Source: Prostheceraeus crozeri (Eukaryota; Platyhelminthes; Polycladida; Euryleptidae). From it: a DNA stretch of 64,000 nucleotides. Below, piece by piece: positions 37,701 through 49,984 of this stretch (the stretch's first letter is position 1; every line of letters begins with the position of its first letter). A program made the translations under genes and the position numbers. The stretch is from assembly GCA_907163375.1 (NCBI GenBank), contig CAJQUW010006859.1, forward strand, positions 1 through 64,000. Direction: 5' to 3'. The notes below the pieces were generated by a model. That model was not told where the DNA came from. It saw nothing but the letters and a program-made list of their open reading frames with translations, and did no database searches.

Positions 37701-38073
37701 TCGTTCTATTTGTCTCAAAATATTCTCAATTTCACGGATATCATTCGCGCGTTAAGGAAACCAGGATATTAGCAACATCCACAATGTGTCGTAACATCCG
37801 AACTCCCTTGATAGAACAAAGATTTCATTATTAAAGCGAGAATCTTATTAGCACTTAAACAATGGAATTCACATCTAAAGATTTCATAAACTTTGCGTCC
37901 TTTGAAAGTCTACGACTTCGGCATTGTCGATATTTGTCTTCTTCTACCGGTCGACAGGTAAGTGTTCTCTGAAAACTCATCCTCATTCATTCCTGACCTT
38001 GTTCCCTTGTTGTTGCCTCCGCCATGGAATGCACAGGGGCAGTTGATTTGACTCTCATCTCATCTAGTCCGGG
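34791..38073. other. Intron 1, little recognisable
   Basis: No gene seen. At about 35670-35710, 'caacgcgtttcgtcctg' read on the minus strand ('gacgaaacgcgttgg') looks like the sequence that follows Penelope coding regions, so a small remnant is possible. I found no matching nuclease piece beside it. Confidence 0.4.
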
Positions 38074-38823
38074 AGCTGCTGATACTTTCTTCCTAAATTC
38101 GCGCACAAAGAGCTTAATAGCATGGATTTGTAGATCTTGAAACGCTGAATACAAAAATCAAATTCTTAAGTGTCACAGCCAGTCGCTTTCTGTTGAAGGT
38201 AAGGTTGAAGGATTCCCATTGGAATCCAATGGTAAAATTCAAGAAATATCTATGGATTGTGAAACACTTGGCAATTTTCGTACATTTTCCTATGCAGAAA
38301 AGAAGCTAATTATCAGAATGCCATGAAATTTGAAACATGATTGAGTTCAGAACATCAACTTTGATATAAAAGTTGAAGTGAGTCACATGATTCAGTATTT
38401 GATATTTGAGATTCTCTACAAAATGAGTAAAATTGCCAAGATTAAGTCAAAACATGAAATTTACTCATTTTGTAGAGGCTCTCAAACATCAAATACTGAA
38501 TAATGTGACTCACTTCAACTTTCATATCAAAGTTGATGTTCTGAACTCAATCATGTTTCAAATTTCATGGCATTCTGATAAATGGTTTCTTTTCTTCAAA
38601 AGAAAATGTACGAAAATTGCCAAATGTTTCACAATCCACAGATACTTGTATTTCTTGAATTTTACCATTGAATTCCAATAGGAATCCTTCAACCTTACCT
38701 ATAACAGAAAGCGACTGGCTGTGACACGTGAGAATTTGATTTTTGTATTCAGCGTTTCAAAATCTACAAATCCATGCTTTTAAGCACTTTGTGCGCGAAT
38801 TTAGGAAGAAAGTGTCAGCAGCT
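38074..38823. repeat. ~750-bp palindrome, arms ~355 bp
   Basis: The left arm (about 38074-38431) starts 'gagctgctgatactttct' and the right arm (about 38460-38823) ends 'agaaagtgtcagcagctc'. Along the arms, blocks pair in reverse order: 'tgtcacagccagtcgctttc' with 'gaaagcgactggctgtgaca', 'gaacatcaactttgatat' with 'atatcaaagttgatgttc', and 'tctacaaaatgagtaaa' with 'tttactcattttgtaga'. By eye the identity is above 90%, with a few small indels. The spacer is about 28 bp. No transposase; ends show no clear target duplication. Confidence 0.92.
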
Positions 38824-39781
38824 CACGTCCTAATCGAAGAGTTTTCGATAGCTGTCTATGTTATGTACTCGTTATTAGCAAGAAGGGTCGCTACAAATTC
38901 AAGAAATAAAACCTTATGGTCCAGCCGCTGGCACGTGTTTGTGCAAAGAGATAGACCGAAAATAAGGCTTTCACAGAATGATGTGCACCCCATGCCTACT
39001 GCGAATCTGTGCGTCTGCCGAAGTCTACTCAGTTCCTCTTCTCCTCAGACAAGAACGAAGACAAGCACTTGTAAATCCAATGGGAGGCAGAAAGAAGTTT
39101 GCGGTAAATGTGAGATAGTCAATGATTTCTCTGATTAAGTGTGAAAATGGTTTTCGGATGAAGTCTGAGAAAGACAATCTCCTGATCCATTTTACGGACA
39201 TATAGAACTTTTCCGTTATCATTGTCGCTATTTACTGCATTTCAAAGGCTCCTAATGCTGGACAATATCGACGTTTAATAGCTGTTGTTAACAATGCCGT
39301 CGTGCTGGTTTATCAAAGTTATCAATATTCCGCCTATAGCAGGATGTTCGTTCATTGCTGACGATTCAAGTATGTCTTCGTTTTCCCACACTCAACAAAA
39401 CATTGACCCTTATCTTCGCCAACAAACTGCAATCGAAATTTTGATGCCTTTAATGCATGTAGTTTATTTGACTTAAATACTTTATTGTCTTATCAACTTC
39501 TTGATAGCATCAAACATATTATGGGAGTCTTCAGAACATTTGTCATTGAAGATTCCACCAGGCGTGTAGGCACGATTTCCATTCGGGAGGGGATGATTTT
39601 GGAAATTACATGCATTCAGAGTCGGAACCGGGCCTAGCCTGTAAATGTGAAACTCTCACGGGACTCGGGCCTGGAAAATTGGTGCATGGGAATTTGAGAA
39701 TAACCTTCATGTTTCACACTGAAATGAGATAATACTACAGCTCTTGACGGGTGTATCCCTGCTCATAATCCGTACTACTTA
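38824..39781. other. Intron 1, no feature recognised
   Basis: An open frame continues from the palindrome into 39138 with no domain. Nothing else. Confidence 0.5.
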
Positions 39782-40363
39782 GCAGGGATGCGGAGTCCTA
39801 TCATTTTGATAGAACTCCGACTCCGGGTGGCAAGTATATAAAGCCTATTTTTTAAAAATAGACTGATAACCCAAATCATAGATCATTATAGGCTTACTTG
39901 AACCTATCTTCAGTGCTAATTGATATATCAATTATCAATCATTTTCGATGATAGTTGATCAAATGTCGCTTTAAGTTGGATGCATGCGACTCGGCTCCTC
40001 CCATTTTGTTGATGTGTGCTTCACCGGTTTTCTCCAGTCTCTACCAGGCTGAAAAATCTCCCATCCTTCTAGAAAAAATATGGCTACACTTTCGATTTCA
40101 ATATGCGCTTTGGAGGAGCCATCACCCACGATTAACGTGAGGGTAGGAGGTAATGTTCTCAAACAAACTAGTATTTCATTTTTGTCTCAGATGTGACCCT
40201 TGGTGCGTAGGTGTGACCGAGGCTAGGAAGGCTTGTCTTCTCTAATAAAATCACCGAGTGAAAAGACAATCATTTTTTCACTATCACGGTTCATTCCCTC
40301 AACTGCTACAAGCTTATGCATGCATTGGTGTCTCTGTACTTTTGTTTGAGGGAGAAAGTTGAC
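39782..40363 (+). repeat. Dispersed repeat D, copy 1
   Basis: About 580 bp, matched in inverse orientation by 54183-54773. The left end carries a small hairpin, 'ggagtcctatcattttgata' with 'gaactcc'. The interior includes 'ccggttttctccagtctcta' and 'gaaggcttgtcttctcta'; the right end is 'gagggagaaagttgac'. No terminal inverted repeats and no protein. Type unknown; it could be a SINE or a non-autonomous element. Confidence 0.85.
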
Positions 40364-41179
40364 TTGCCTACGCATTGGTATTTACTTGCGACTCCATATC
40401 GACTCACAGACTTCTAACTCCGCAAACCATTTCATCAAACCACTTGCTAACCGTTTCTCTGATATTGATTCCTTCAATATATGAAATATTTCTATCTGTA
40501 GTCTTCTTCTTATGTCCACATTCTTTTGCCACTACCTTATTGAACTTTCTTTCCTGTTGCTGTTGTCTTACAATTTTAACGCCTCTTTCAATTAGATTTG
40601 ACTACATCTTCGATGTTCCCATATTTTTGTTTCTTCTATCTCTTGCCTGTGGACGCAGTAGGTGGCCCTGTGTTGACATGTAGAACAGGACTGTCATCTG
40701 TTGCGTCATGAAGCGAACATTGTTACACTTCCTACCTGTGGAAACTGACTTTCCGGTCTCTCAGCAGTTAAATGAAAATATGGGATACATTGTGGAGAAA
40801 TTCCTAGAGGAATTCAGCATTCAATGTGGAATTCAGTGGAGTCACATGAGGAACTTGTCCCCCTCGGGCGAAGTAACTTCAATGTAACAACTGCAGTAAA
40901 GAGTAAAGGAGACGCTAATAAATCTTGGACATCTCATGTTGCAGTATTGCGTTGTCGGGTGTTTCACATGCATTCAACAATGAATGAAATGATATAAAAG
41001 TTTGATTAAATTGCCATGCAGTGGATATGGGGATTGTAGGATTCGAGAACCTCAAGATATCTAGACCTGTCGCTTACCTGGAAGCGATGTCAAACGGCAG
41101 AGTCAGGTCTTCACTATCGCATCAGTTGTCTTAATAGCATAAAACACAGCGGAAATTAGTGATGAGCTTATTATGTTTG
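40364..41179. other. Intron 1, pyrimidine-rich part
   Basis: T/C-rich on the plus strand from 40380 to 40680, giving a 102-codon frame without a domain. No gene called. Confidence 0.45.
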
Positions 41180-41244
41180 CGTTTAGCCTTGAATCAGCTG
41201 TTTATTATGGTTGGAAAAATCAGGTATTTGATGCTATTATTTTT
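41180..41244. repeat. 65-bp direct repeat, copy 1
   Basis: 'gtttagccttgaatcagctg' through 'gatgctattattttt' is repeated with one difference at 41868-41932. Copy 1 ends exactly where the family E element begins. Confidence 0.9.
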
Positions 41245-41645
41245 GGTACTTATATTCTTTCCCCCACATTTCTGTTGTCGAAACCCGGGAGTTACGATCT
41301 TTTCCTGCTCCTACTTGTTCTCACTGACGTGGCATAGCGGTGAGTATGTAAAACTCCTCTTGTCTGACTTGTAGAACATTTACAGTCTCAGAATTAGACA
41401 ACTGCTCGTCATTTGTCTGCAGACAACAATCACACGAAGTTCATGATCACAGCTGTACCTTGTATTCTACCTGAGCATCCAAGGGAGCAATCCTTCATCT
41501 CAGGGCTCAAGTAACACTTCTCAGTGGTGTTGTACTGTCACTCAGTAACACACCAAGTCTATTCTAAATCCAATGTGACTAACTTTGACGAAATTTGATG
41601 AATTTGGAAAAGTTGGAAAATGTGGGGGGGAAGAATAGAAGTACC
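41245..41645 (+). mobile_element. TIR element family E, copy 1
   Basis: 401 bp with inverted ends 'ggtacttatattctttcccc' and 'gggaagaatagaagtacc'. The interior 'gaagttcatgatcacagctg' and 'ctaaatccaatgtgactaac' is shared with the inverse copy at 50863-51229. No transposase. No clear target duplication. Confidence 0.8.
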
Positions 41646-41867
41646 AGAAATGTTTTTTGAAAGCCAATGACAATCAGAATAGAAAGCGGGTCCGAATTTT
41701 TACATAATGTTGCTGGCGGAGCACCGAATGCAGTCGATTAAGTCATTGCCGCGCACCCATTTGCTGTGTTCTGTGTGACGTCTTTCCTTATGCATGTCTG
41801 CTTTGAATCTTTAACTCACGCGGGCGATGGGAGCACAGCAGCTGTCGTGAGATAAGTTAGTGAGATA

Positions 41868-41932
41868 CGTTTAGCCTTGAATCGGCTGTTTATTATGGTT
41901 GGAAAAATCAGGTATTTGATGCTATTATTTTT
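41868..41932. repeat. 65-bp direct repeat, copy 2
   Basis: Same as 41180-41244 with A to G at one position ('gaatcggctg'). Sequence after it is unrelated to what follows copy 1. Confidence 0.9.
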
Positions 41933-42949
41933 ATTAGATAAACAAAAATTATTAATTTTCAATCAATGAATTTTTCCAGGCCCTGGTAGAGACCTTCCAC
42001 TCTTCGTGAATTCCCGAACAGCGATGTCGTGTCTAGAACAATTGCAATAATAAAGATGAGGAACAAAGACGGTGTATTTGATAATAACTACAAGCGCCTC
42101 TCATGATTTGAAATTGTATCAGATGAAATCTGACACCAGTCTTAAATAAACACTTTAATGTCTCAAATGTTGAAACACTTGTTTGGCAAAAATGTTTACC
42201 AATGCTTAGGCTGCATTTCACTAAGTGAAGAGTGAACTGTATTTGATTTGAATTCGAATGAAATCAATCGCCCAAGCGGCTCGTAGTATGTTTGCTTTTA
42301 TCATTTCTAGTAGAAATGTTTAGCATCGATTGTCTATATTAATTCGAATAACGCATGACAAGCTCCGTTCGAAACATCATGTTTAGAGACTTCGGTACTT
42401 ATGGGTTATCGCCCCCAGGTTTTCAAATTTGTCTAAAATATGCAAAAATGAATCAATCATTACTAAATTTCAAGTAGACGTTCTTGAATATATTTTCTAC
42501 CCACATACAAAAATTTGTGCAGATCGGATTTGTGCAAGTACTTCTTGCATTAGAGACGATAACGTGAAGTGTAGCGATGTCAACAGCCTGATCTGACTTC
42601 GTCTGTTCGACGCATCATTGCAACTCGTATGTGCATTGTTCTCTCTCCCTCTTCGTCTCATCCACTGCTATTTGAAATCTTCCCACGACCACTACCTTGC
42701 CACACCTTTATTAAGTTGAAAATGTTGGTGCTAGGGATGTGGCCTGGTCATCATCACTTCACGAGTTGTCGGGAAATGACTTTGTTGACCTCAAGTGATT
42801 TCTGCTCTGGCGATGAGGTCGGAAGAAGTCAGATCAAGCTGCAGACATCACTGTACTTCAAGTTATCGGCCCTAATTCAGAAAGTACGGGAATAATAGCA
42901 AATGTGTAGCTTACTTAAATGTTAATATCAGTGCTTTTCAAGATGAAGT
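41933..42949. other. Intron 1, no feature recognised
   Basis: No feature that I can support. Confidence 0.5.
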
Positions 42950-43640
42950 CCACTCATCAGTGTATCACAAGGTTGATGATTTCCCTTTTGAAGATGTATT
43001 GTTCACCTTTCCTGAAAGTCTTCTTCCTTCCTATATGGGTAGTACAATTTTTGCAGGTCAAGTTTTAAGATATTTACGTATTTGCTCACATTTTTGCTAT
43101 GTTGTTGATAATATTAAAATCACATGCCAATTGTTTACAAAAAGAGGCTATCTTTTATGTGATTTAAGAAGATGCATGGAAAAACGTCTACGTAGGCATC
43201 TTTAACTCCTGCTAAAGTTTGGCTTGTTTTCAAGCAGACAATTGTCCGTCCAATGTAGCATGATTTGAGTGCATCCACAGTATTTTGAGAACCGCTATTT
43301 CTGTGTATTTTATTTTTGTTTTACGGGGTATGCCTATGGCGTGGGTCCGCCACTGCTTTTTCGTCCAAGATGTTAAGAGACCCGAAACGAGACGAAAGCA
43401 GTTGGTCATCTTGCTGATGAGCCCCTCTTGTACATATTCTTGTATATATTTGTTTTAGTGCTGTTTTGTCCGGTTTTATTTATATATTTCATTCTTGTCT
43501 GTGTGAACTTTTGAGAATATGTGTGTACAGCCCAGTGAACGTTTAGTGAGTCCTTCTCAGGAATATCTTACATTTTTTATTTACAAATATTTTTTATATT
43601 ATATTATGTGTTATCCGCACGTTAGCGGACTTCAGTTACA
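42950..43640 (+). mobile_element. Penelope-type reverse transcriptase fragment, copy 1
   Basis: The plus-strand frame reads VYHKVDDFPFEDVLFTFPES, then a segment with YMGSTIFAGQVLRYLRICSH, then FTKRGYLLCDLRRCMEK. I know the order YDK-x-DDF-x-F, Y-G-x-Y-x-QLxRYxRxC, L-x-x-G-Y from the region just after the YxDD motif of an animal retrotransposon RT group that I would place with Penelope-like elements, from memory. A T-rich non-coding part follows. A second copy in inverse orientation lies at 52240-52860 and shares both ends. Broken fragment. Confidence 0.6.
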
Positions 43641-44762
43641 TTGTCCAATTTGCACAAGTTTTGGTATGCGGGTAGAAAGCATTCTCACTCACGTGCACTT
43701 TAAGTTTTGTAACGATTGATTCATTTCTACGGATTTTAGACAAATTTAAAAACGTGGGGGAGATGACCCACAAGTACCGAGTCTTCTTCCACATAATTCG
43801 CTCACGTTCCAATACAGCAATGACCTCAATTTTATCTTTTCGACTCCCTGATGATGCTTGGTACTCTCTCAATTTGTCAGAGCCAACATAGGCGCAGTTA
43901 GAACAAGAAATTCACAGTGCATTGATAGAAAATGTATTTACACATTATCAAAGTCTTATTACATACGTCTTCTTCCAGGCACGAGACGAGAGATGAGATG
44001 CGGTGAGAAGATAAGAATGTTATCATGTAACAGTCGCTCAGTGAAATTACACTTGTGCTACTCACTAATTCAACACGTGGTAAACACCTTAAGAAAGATG
44101 CTCATACAATAACATCACAATATTCTTGTATACACGCAACTACACCATGTGTCGGTCGTTGATCCACCCTAATTGACTGCTCTATTTTTTCAGTGGGGCA
44201 GATTTTTATCGGTTTCATTTCATATTCATAAATGAAATTAATTGAGCACGCTTCAGCATCGCTTTCATATTATTTGATGCAAAAGTAGCGGTAATACAAT
44301 AATTGATTTTGTTGGTAGTGGAAATCAGATGCTCTGTAATTGCAATGAAATGTGGTTGTGATCAGATATTGATCCCAAACAACGCTGTTTTATGACTAAT
44401 ATGTTTACTTAGCTCCAATCTCTATCTGCAGGCCACTTGAAGAAGCGACTGTTGAATATACAAGAACATGAAAGACATTTTGCATGTTTGTATGACGAAA
44501 AACACATTAAGTCTCATTTTATTTAAAGATAGTTGCGGATAATTATGCATTCCATCGATTTTCACACAATGCGAAGAAAAGTGATGTTTGATGAAAATTA
44601 ATAGTTCTGTTCATTTTAAAAGTCAAATATATATCCGGCTTTAGGAAAACCTGATCCCCTGAGAGTACATGCTCAAATACACCATCACTTGATCATTACT
44701 TCACCTTCAAAGAACTTAACAGATGTTGATTGCTTTCACTTTCATTAAATTTCATTTTTCAG
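43641..44762. other. Intron 1 end
   Basis: No repeat recognised. The last bases, 'ttaaatttcatttttcag', form the acceptor of exon B. Confidence 0.55.
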
Positions 44763-44853
44763 GCTGCAAACTCAGGTGATGGACTTGTCAGAAGTTCGAG
44801 ACATTTGTCGGCGGCTAGATGCAGAAGTGTCAATGCTGAGAAGCAAGACTCAG
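44763..44853 (+). CDS. Exon B of the NCKAP5-like coiled-coil gene
   Basis: 91 bp between a 'catttttcag' acceptor and a CAG|GTGAGA donor. The first G completes the Arg codon split from exon A; the remaining 90 bp encode 30 residues, LQTQVMDLSEVRDICRRLDA followed by EVSMLRSKTQ. Hydrophobic residues (L, V, I, L, V, L) fall at heptad-like spacing among charged ones, so this is coiled coil. It ends in phase 0. An open frame in another register (44730-44948) is a shadow: it has no splice-consistent continuation. It sits 30.7 kb from exon A and 5.6 kb from exon C. Confidence 0.8.
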
Positions 44854-44997
44854 GTGAGATCCTTTCTTCGATGAAGTTTTCGAGTATTATCTTCGCGGGG
44901 TCAGAAATGTTTACAATTAATATTCTGCAGTTTGCTTTTGGAAAATAATTCGTTTTTTAAACAATCACATTACCGATGCCGTCTTTAGTGTTTCAAT

Positions 44998-45609
44998 CAC
45001 AGAATTAAATATTTTGTTTATCTGGTTCGGTTTGCTAGAAGTGTGATTAATACGAAATTGACGGTACATCGAAGAACTTAGTAAGTGGGCAAAAAGGAAT
45101 TCCTAATACCTTACAGAGATAGGAAAAAAAGTCATGCGTCGCTTGCGGATTAATGTGAGTTCCAGCAAAGTGCTTCTATTGCGACAATTCCTTCAGATTC
45201 GAAGAATTCAGATCATTGTGCACAAGTTTTCTCCATAATGTTGGCCCCTGCGATCATTATTAAAAAAGTAGCAGGCGCACGAAAATTAGTTCACTTGGTG
45301 ATTTCAACATCGTCTTTTCAGTATTTCTCATTGCATAGTGCATACACCGAATCGAATGTTACATAGACAGGGATGTGTGTTTTGGTGTGTGCGAAGTGAT
45401 ATCACAGCACGCACGCATCTCTCACTGGCTCTGGTGTCCTCTGCTGACAGCTTATTGTTTGCCATTTCCAATAGCAAGCAATACACGAATTATCCATTCG
45501 AGAAGGAGCAAGTTGTCTAATTCTGTGATGTGCCATTTCGATAAAAAGGTTACATACAAACCTTCCTTTCTAGGAAACCGAAGCGTGCGCAGATGAATCT
45601 AATTCTGTG
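44998..45609 (+). mobile_element. TIR element family A, 612 bp
   Basis: The ends are 'cacagaattaaatattttg' and 'gaatctaattctgtg'. Sequence is shared with the inverse copy at 29473-30080 over nearly the whole length, for example 'tcactggctctggtgtcctc' and 'attcgagaaggagcaagttg'. An internal extra copy of the terminal motif ('tctaattctgtga', about 45519) may mark a nested or recombined origin. Flanking 8-mers do not match. It lies 144 bp after exon B. Confidence 0.85.
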
Positions 45610-47499
45610 GATTGGTCTGGTTAAAGAAAGATAGAAAGATACCTCACAGCTTAAACACGAAAATTTCTGGGCAGTCGTAGACGCTGAGTTTTGTCCTACA
45701 AGGTGTCCTACAAGAATGGCCCACAATAACTTGAAGTATCTAGAATGGCTGATCAAGCTGAAGGACTGCACAACAGGCTGCTCTGCGTTTCTTTATCCAC
45801 TCGCAATTACTACAGTTGTATAATTGCACTAGAAAAAAATTGAATACGACTCCCTGGTGGAGCAATGCATCACCGCACTCAAACTCTTCATTTATTAGTG
45901 TGGTTATATAAAAACTCAAACTCATAGAGTAGTTATATTAGGTAGAGTGGTAACTCCGCATTCATTAAATCCCCAATGTGTATACACTTTCGATTTTATT
46001 AAATGAACTCGAGGGGGGATACAGTTGGGTATTGCTACCAATTACCAAAATTACCACGGAATTGAATGATCATAATTGTAATGCAGAAGGCATGATGGTA
46101 TTTTACAGATTCTCCGTGTCATGCAGCCTTAGTGAGGTAATGTTTGTTAAATTAGCAACTCGATGACCTGCTATTGCTTTCATGCTGAACCTCGATAAAA
46201 TTTTCTTAAGCGTGATCATATCACAGGCAACCTGCAATTGGCAGAAAATCACATAATCAAAGACAATGATTTCAATTAACTTTGAAAGATGTAAATGGGT
46301 CCACATCACTATTCAGATTCAAGAAATGAAACATGAATTAAGTGAATCATGAAATCATGCCGGTGAAAATTGAATTAAGAACTTTAAATTTCAGCAAAGA
46401 AAGCACGAATATTATTGCGACTTTTTCATGAAGACCTCCATTATAATGCGGATCATGACATTCCCTTGATAATCAGCCAAATTTCCGCTTAGTTAGGACG
46501 CTTATTAGCAAATATTCATTCCTTTTGATATCCAACTTGTTTCATACTACTTATAAAGGAGCTTCATGTCGATAGTATATAAATTTGCAAAATTTTGACT
46601 TTATTAAAACTTATCAAATATTTTTTGGACCACGGAAACTTTATCTCCGCAAAAAACTGAATCTTTTCATATAAATATTTTCACTGTATTCAAATACATT
46701 TTGAGTCGACACTCTATCTATATATCCCTACTTTATGCACAAGCTGTGCTGAGTCAACATGCCGAATCACCGAACAACATTCAAATTCTTTCTTATAAAG
46801 CGCTTACAAGCCGAGTACAATCTTTTGGATCATTCTGTTTATCGATTTTGAAACAACTTTCAGGTGCTAACAACTTTCTACTTGAAATCGTGCACTCCCA
46901 CTAGTTCAATGGAATATTCTTCACAGACGATTTATTCTATCCTTCTATTAATCGTCTTATTTTTATCAATAATCCGTCGGTCATCCACACCAGCTGCAGT
47001 TTTCCTTCTTCCTTATCTCCATGCACTTGCCAACTGCGAACTTGATTGTCAAATCAAATCAGCAAGACTCTCTTTACTCGAATCTGTCTTAGCTGATATC
47101 ACAATATCTGTTTCAGACCTTTTTTCTTTGTTGCCAATCTTGCACCCACTGTATCTCCTTTGTCGTTCCTTCTCTGCTCTTCGTTTTTCAGCGAGAATCG
47201 ATGAAGTTGAGAGAGAATATTAGAAAATCAATAGGAAAGACGCTGAGGGATATTTTTGGTCTTCGCTGCGCTTGTCTGCAAGTGTGGGTTGAGAGGGAGA
47301 GGTAGCACGTGGTTTGTCCGATTAATGAAAGTGAGCAGAGTAGATAGGTCATATGTCTGCTGATTAAATTGAAATATTGAGATGAAAGTGTTGGTTGAAA
47401 ACAGCAACATATGCTATGCAGAAACGTTCTGAAAACGTTGTAATTCAACTGTCATGCAACGTGAATAGAACCTAGTTATTCAACTCATGTGTGTAAATG
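45610..47499. other. Intron 2, no feature recognised
   Basis: Frames at 46864-47223 (+) and 47188-47448 (-) have no known domain; the plus-strand stretch is T/C-rich. No gene called. Confidence 0.5.
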
Positions 47500-47628
47500 A
47501 AGCGTCACTACTCTCCCTACGGGGGATTGGAAGGCGCTGACATCGTCAGGCTTAGGCGATGTGATGCATTCTGTTCTGTTGACTTCCATTGACACTCTCG
47601 GCGCTCGACCTCACAACCGCGCGATCTC
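47500..47628 (-). mobile_element. tRNA-derived SINE, family 1, partial
   Basis: Reverse complement of the SINE body: 'agcgtcactactctcc', 'ggaaggcgctgacat', 'gacttccattgacactctc', then 'ggcgctcgacctca' at the B box. The head is cut off by the adjoining family A element. Confidence 0.8.
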
Positions 47629-47937
47629 AGTGTATGCAGTGAGGTTCGCGGAGAAGAGGATGGTAAAGTCATCAGGTGAATCAATTTTCGTGCGCCTCCT
47701 ATCTTCTGTAATAATGATCGGAAGGACCAACATTATGGAGAAGATTTTGCGCAATGATCAGAATTCTTTGAATCTGAAGGAATCGTGACAATCAAATCAC
47801 TTTGATCGAATTTACAGCAATCCGCAAGCGACGCACGATTTTTTCCTATCTCTGTAAGTTATTAGGAATTCCTTTTTGCGCACTTACTAAGTTCTAGCAT
47901 GTGCCATCGTTTTGAATTCAATTAATCAAATTCTGTG
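47629..47937 (-). mobile_element. TIR element family A, partial (309 bp)
   Basis: Matches the right half of the 29-kb copy ('taataatgatcggaaggacc', 'ccgcaagcgacgcacgattt', 'cctatctctgtaag') and ends 'aatcaaattctgtg'. The other end is missing at the SINE junction. Confidence 0.8.
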
Positions 47938-48978
47938 AATAGAACTGATCACCTTTTCATCAAATTACAAATCAAAAATCAAGATTAGGAAGGTGTCTGT
48001 TTTAAACGTTCATCAAACAATTGCAAATTGAGTATGAAAATGCGATTTCAATTTCTGAGTTTCGGCTTTGATTCGATAACTTCAAAGAAGTTAATGATCT
48101 CGTGATAACCTCATAATCACTTTTCAGGATGCATCATACTCTGTTGCCTTATTGATTGTCAAATTTGACAGAACTTTGGCAGTTTATTAGTCTAGTCAAC
48201 GAAACAAATTCACATCAATCTTTTTCTCAAACAAAAACAACTGCTTTTTCCACCAGCAGCGAAAAATTGACGTAAAAGTTCTTTTTTATAGTTTTTCGAT
48301 TAGCTAATGAAGAAATGAATGACGAAAACATTTCACTTGCACTGGTGAAGAAAATGTAAATAATTCAAGTTTGAGAAAAGAAAAAACTAAATGTTGGAAG
48401 TCAGTGAAAATTCATGTTGACAAATTGACAAAAGCAGTAAGGAGATATGTAAATATCAGCCAACACTAAGTCAACAACACCACGATGAACTTAAGTGCTC
48501 CGGGAATCAACCGTGTGAGTAAATGCCTCGTAATGAGTTGAACACACACTGGATGAGAGGTTTTGAAAATGAAATGCACCCTCGATGTGGTGTGCAGCTA
48601 ATTGGTAGGAATAATTGAAACAGAAAAATACGAGAAATAGAAGGAAAAAGCAAAGAAAACCTGTTCGCATCAGGTTTTTTCAATAATTGATTGTAGATTA
48701 AGATCCAATTCTTAGTTTTAATTCACTTTTCGTGACAAATGTCCACATAATATAAACATTTTGATTGAAAAGAGAATGTCTCTTATCGTTCCGGCCAGAG
48801 TTGGAACCGTTTCTAGGAGCGTTTCTAGTTCTTTGCAGAGCAATCTTTTTTAGTGATGTATGCCATCGCAAAGCGGGGAGTGCAAGACGCTTAATGTACG
48901 ACTGCATTGTACTCCTGCCATGTATGCCATGGATGTTGAATTGCAGACTCTCCTGTGGTTTATCCTATATAGTTAAAG
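47938..48978. other. Intron 2, no feature recognised
   Basis: No feature that I can support. Confidence 0.5.
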
Positions 48979-49094
48979 CTAGCGTTTGAGTACTGCTTTT
49001 ATTGACTAGCTATGGCGTGATATAAACCGAACCGTAGGCGAGGTCTATATCTACCATAGCTAGTCAATAGAAGCAGTATTTTCCTAAAATGCTA
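48979..49094. repeat. Short palindrome, ~50-bp arms
   Basis: The left arm runs 'ctagcgtttgagtactgctt' to 'gactagctatgg' and on to 'gatataaacc'. The right arm is 'ggtctatatctaccatagct' to 'agtcaatagaagcagtattt' and 'aaaatgctag'. The loop is about 12 bp. Looks like a small fold-back element or a pre-miRNA-like hairpin, though the arms are long for the latter. Confidence 0.82.
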
Positions 49095-49804
49095 GTCATA
49101 ACGATATTATCAACCGACACCAGACAACAAAGTAGCTGATATTGCATAATTTGATATCACTATCTAGGTCAGTTGATATCAAACAACATCACCCGTTTGA
49201 GTAAGTGATATCAATTTTGATAATCGACAGAAAAGTCCTTGAAATGGATAGATAGAAGCACCATGTTACAGTGAATGCCAACGAATTGACTGTTATATAT
49301 GAAATCAATTAATAATATTATTTGACCAATTTCCGTACTGATATTGAAAGTTGTCAGATTAGAGATTTTTTTTAGAACTCTTCTTCAGGAAGTTGATAAT
49401 AGCTGGTCAAAGCATTATATCATTGCAATTCTAGAAGATATTGTTGCATTTGATACAGAGATCCCTGTCAAAAAGCTTATCTCTATGATATATTTAGCTG
49501 AGATCATAGAAATTAACAATACCATAGAAAGTCAATTACAATTATCATGTACAATTATCCACTTCTATGGCTGACATTGATCCTTGTGCTATGTTTAGAT
49601 GGTTTAGATATCCATGTAAGTGAATAAAACTGCAGATAAAAATACAAATGCGATTTCAAGATAGATAATGTATTTCGTCGAATTATCTATTGAGTTCTAC
49701 AGCAAACTTGCACTTTCCTAAAATTTCATGAACAATTGATGTTGAAATCGATAGCAGATCATTAATTGATGTTGGAATGAATCAGTATGCAATTAATTTA
49801 AAAA
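49095..49804. other. Intron 2, no feature recognised
   Basis: An open frame of 76 codons at 49344-49574 has no known domain. Confidence 0.5.
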
Positions 49805-49984
49805 TGAAGCTTTAGTGTCACTTTTCTCCCAAACTAGGAGCTGGACGATGCTGACATTTCTGGAGCCGTGTGGTACTCATAGTCCGGATGCCCTTCCTGC
49901 CGACTTCCAATGACATTTTCGGGGCTCGAGCACTGAACCGGTAGATCGCTAGGCCAAGCACTTGACCACTGTGCCACGGAGACC
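49805..49984 (-). mobile_element. tRNA-derived SINE, family 1
   Basis: Full-length minus-strand copy, from 'gctttagtgtcacttttctc' to 'ccactgtgccacggagacc'. The B box is altered by a few extra bases ('ggggctcgagcactgaacc'). Confidence 0.9.

Noticed and set aside
43519-43719. Zinc-finger-like C-x2-C...H...C text
   Set aside because: It lies in the non-coding tail of the Penelope RT fragment and is a single chance pattern.
44730-44948. 72-codon frame over exon B
   Set aside because: Shadow frame; the splice-consistent reading in another register gives coiled coil.
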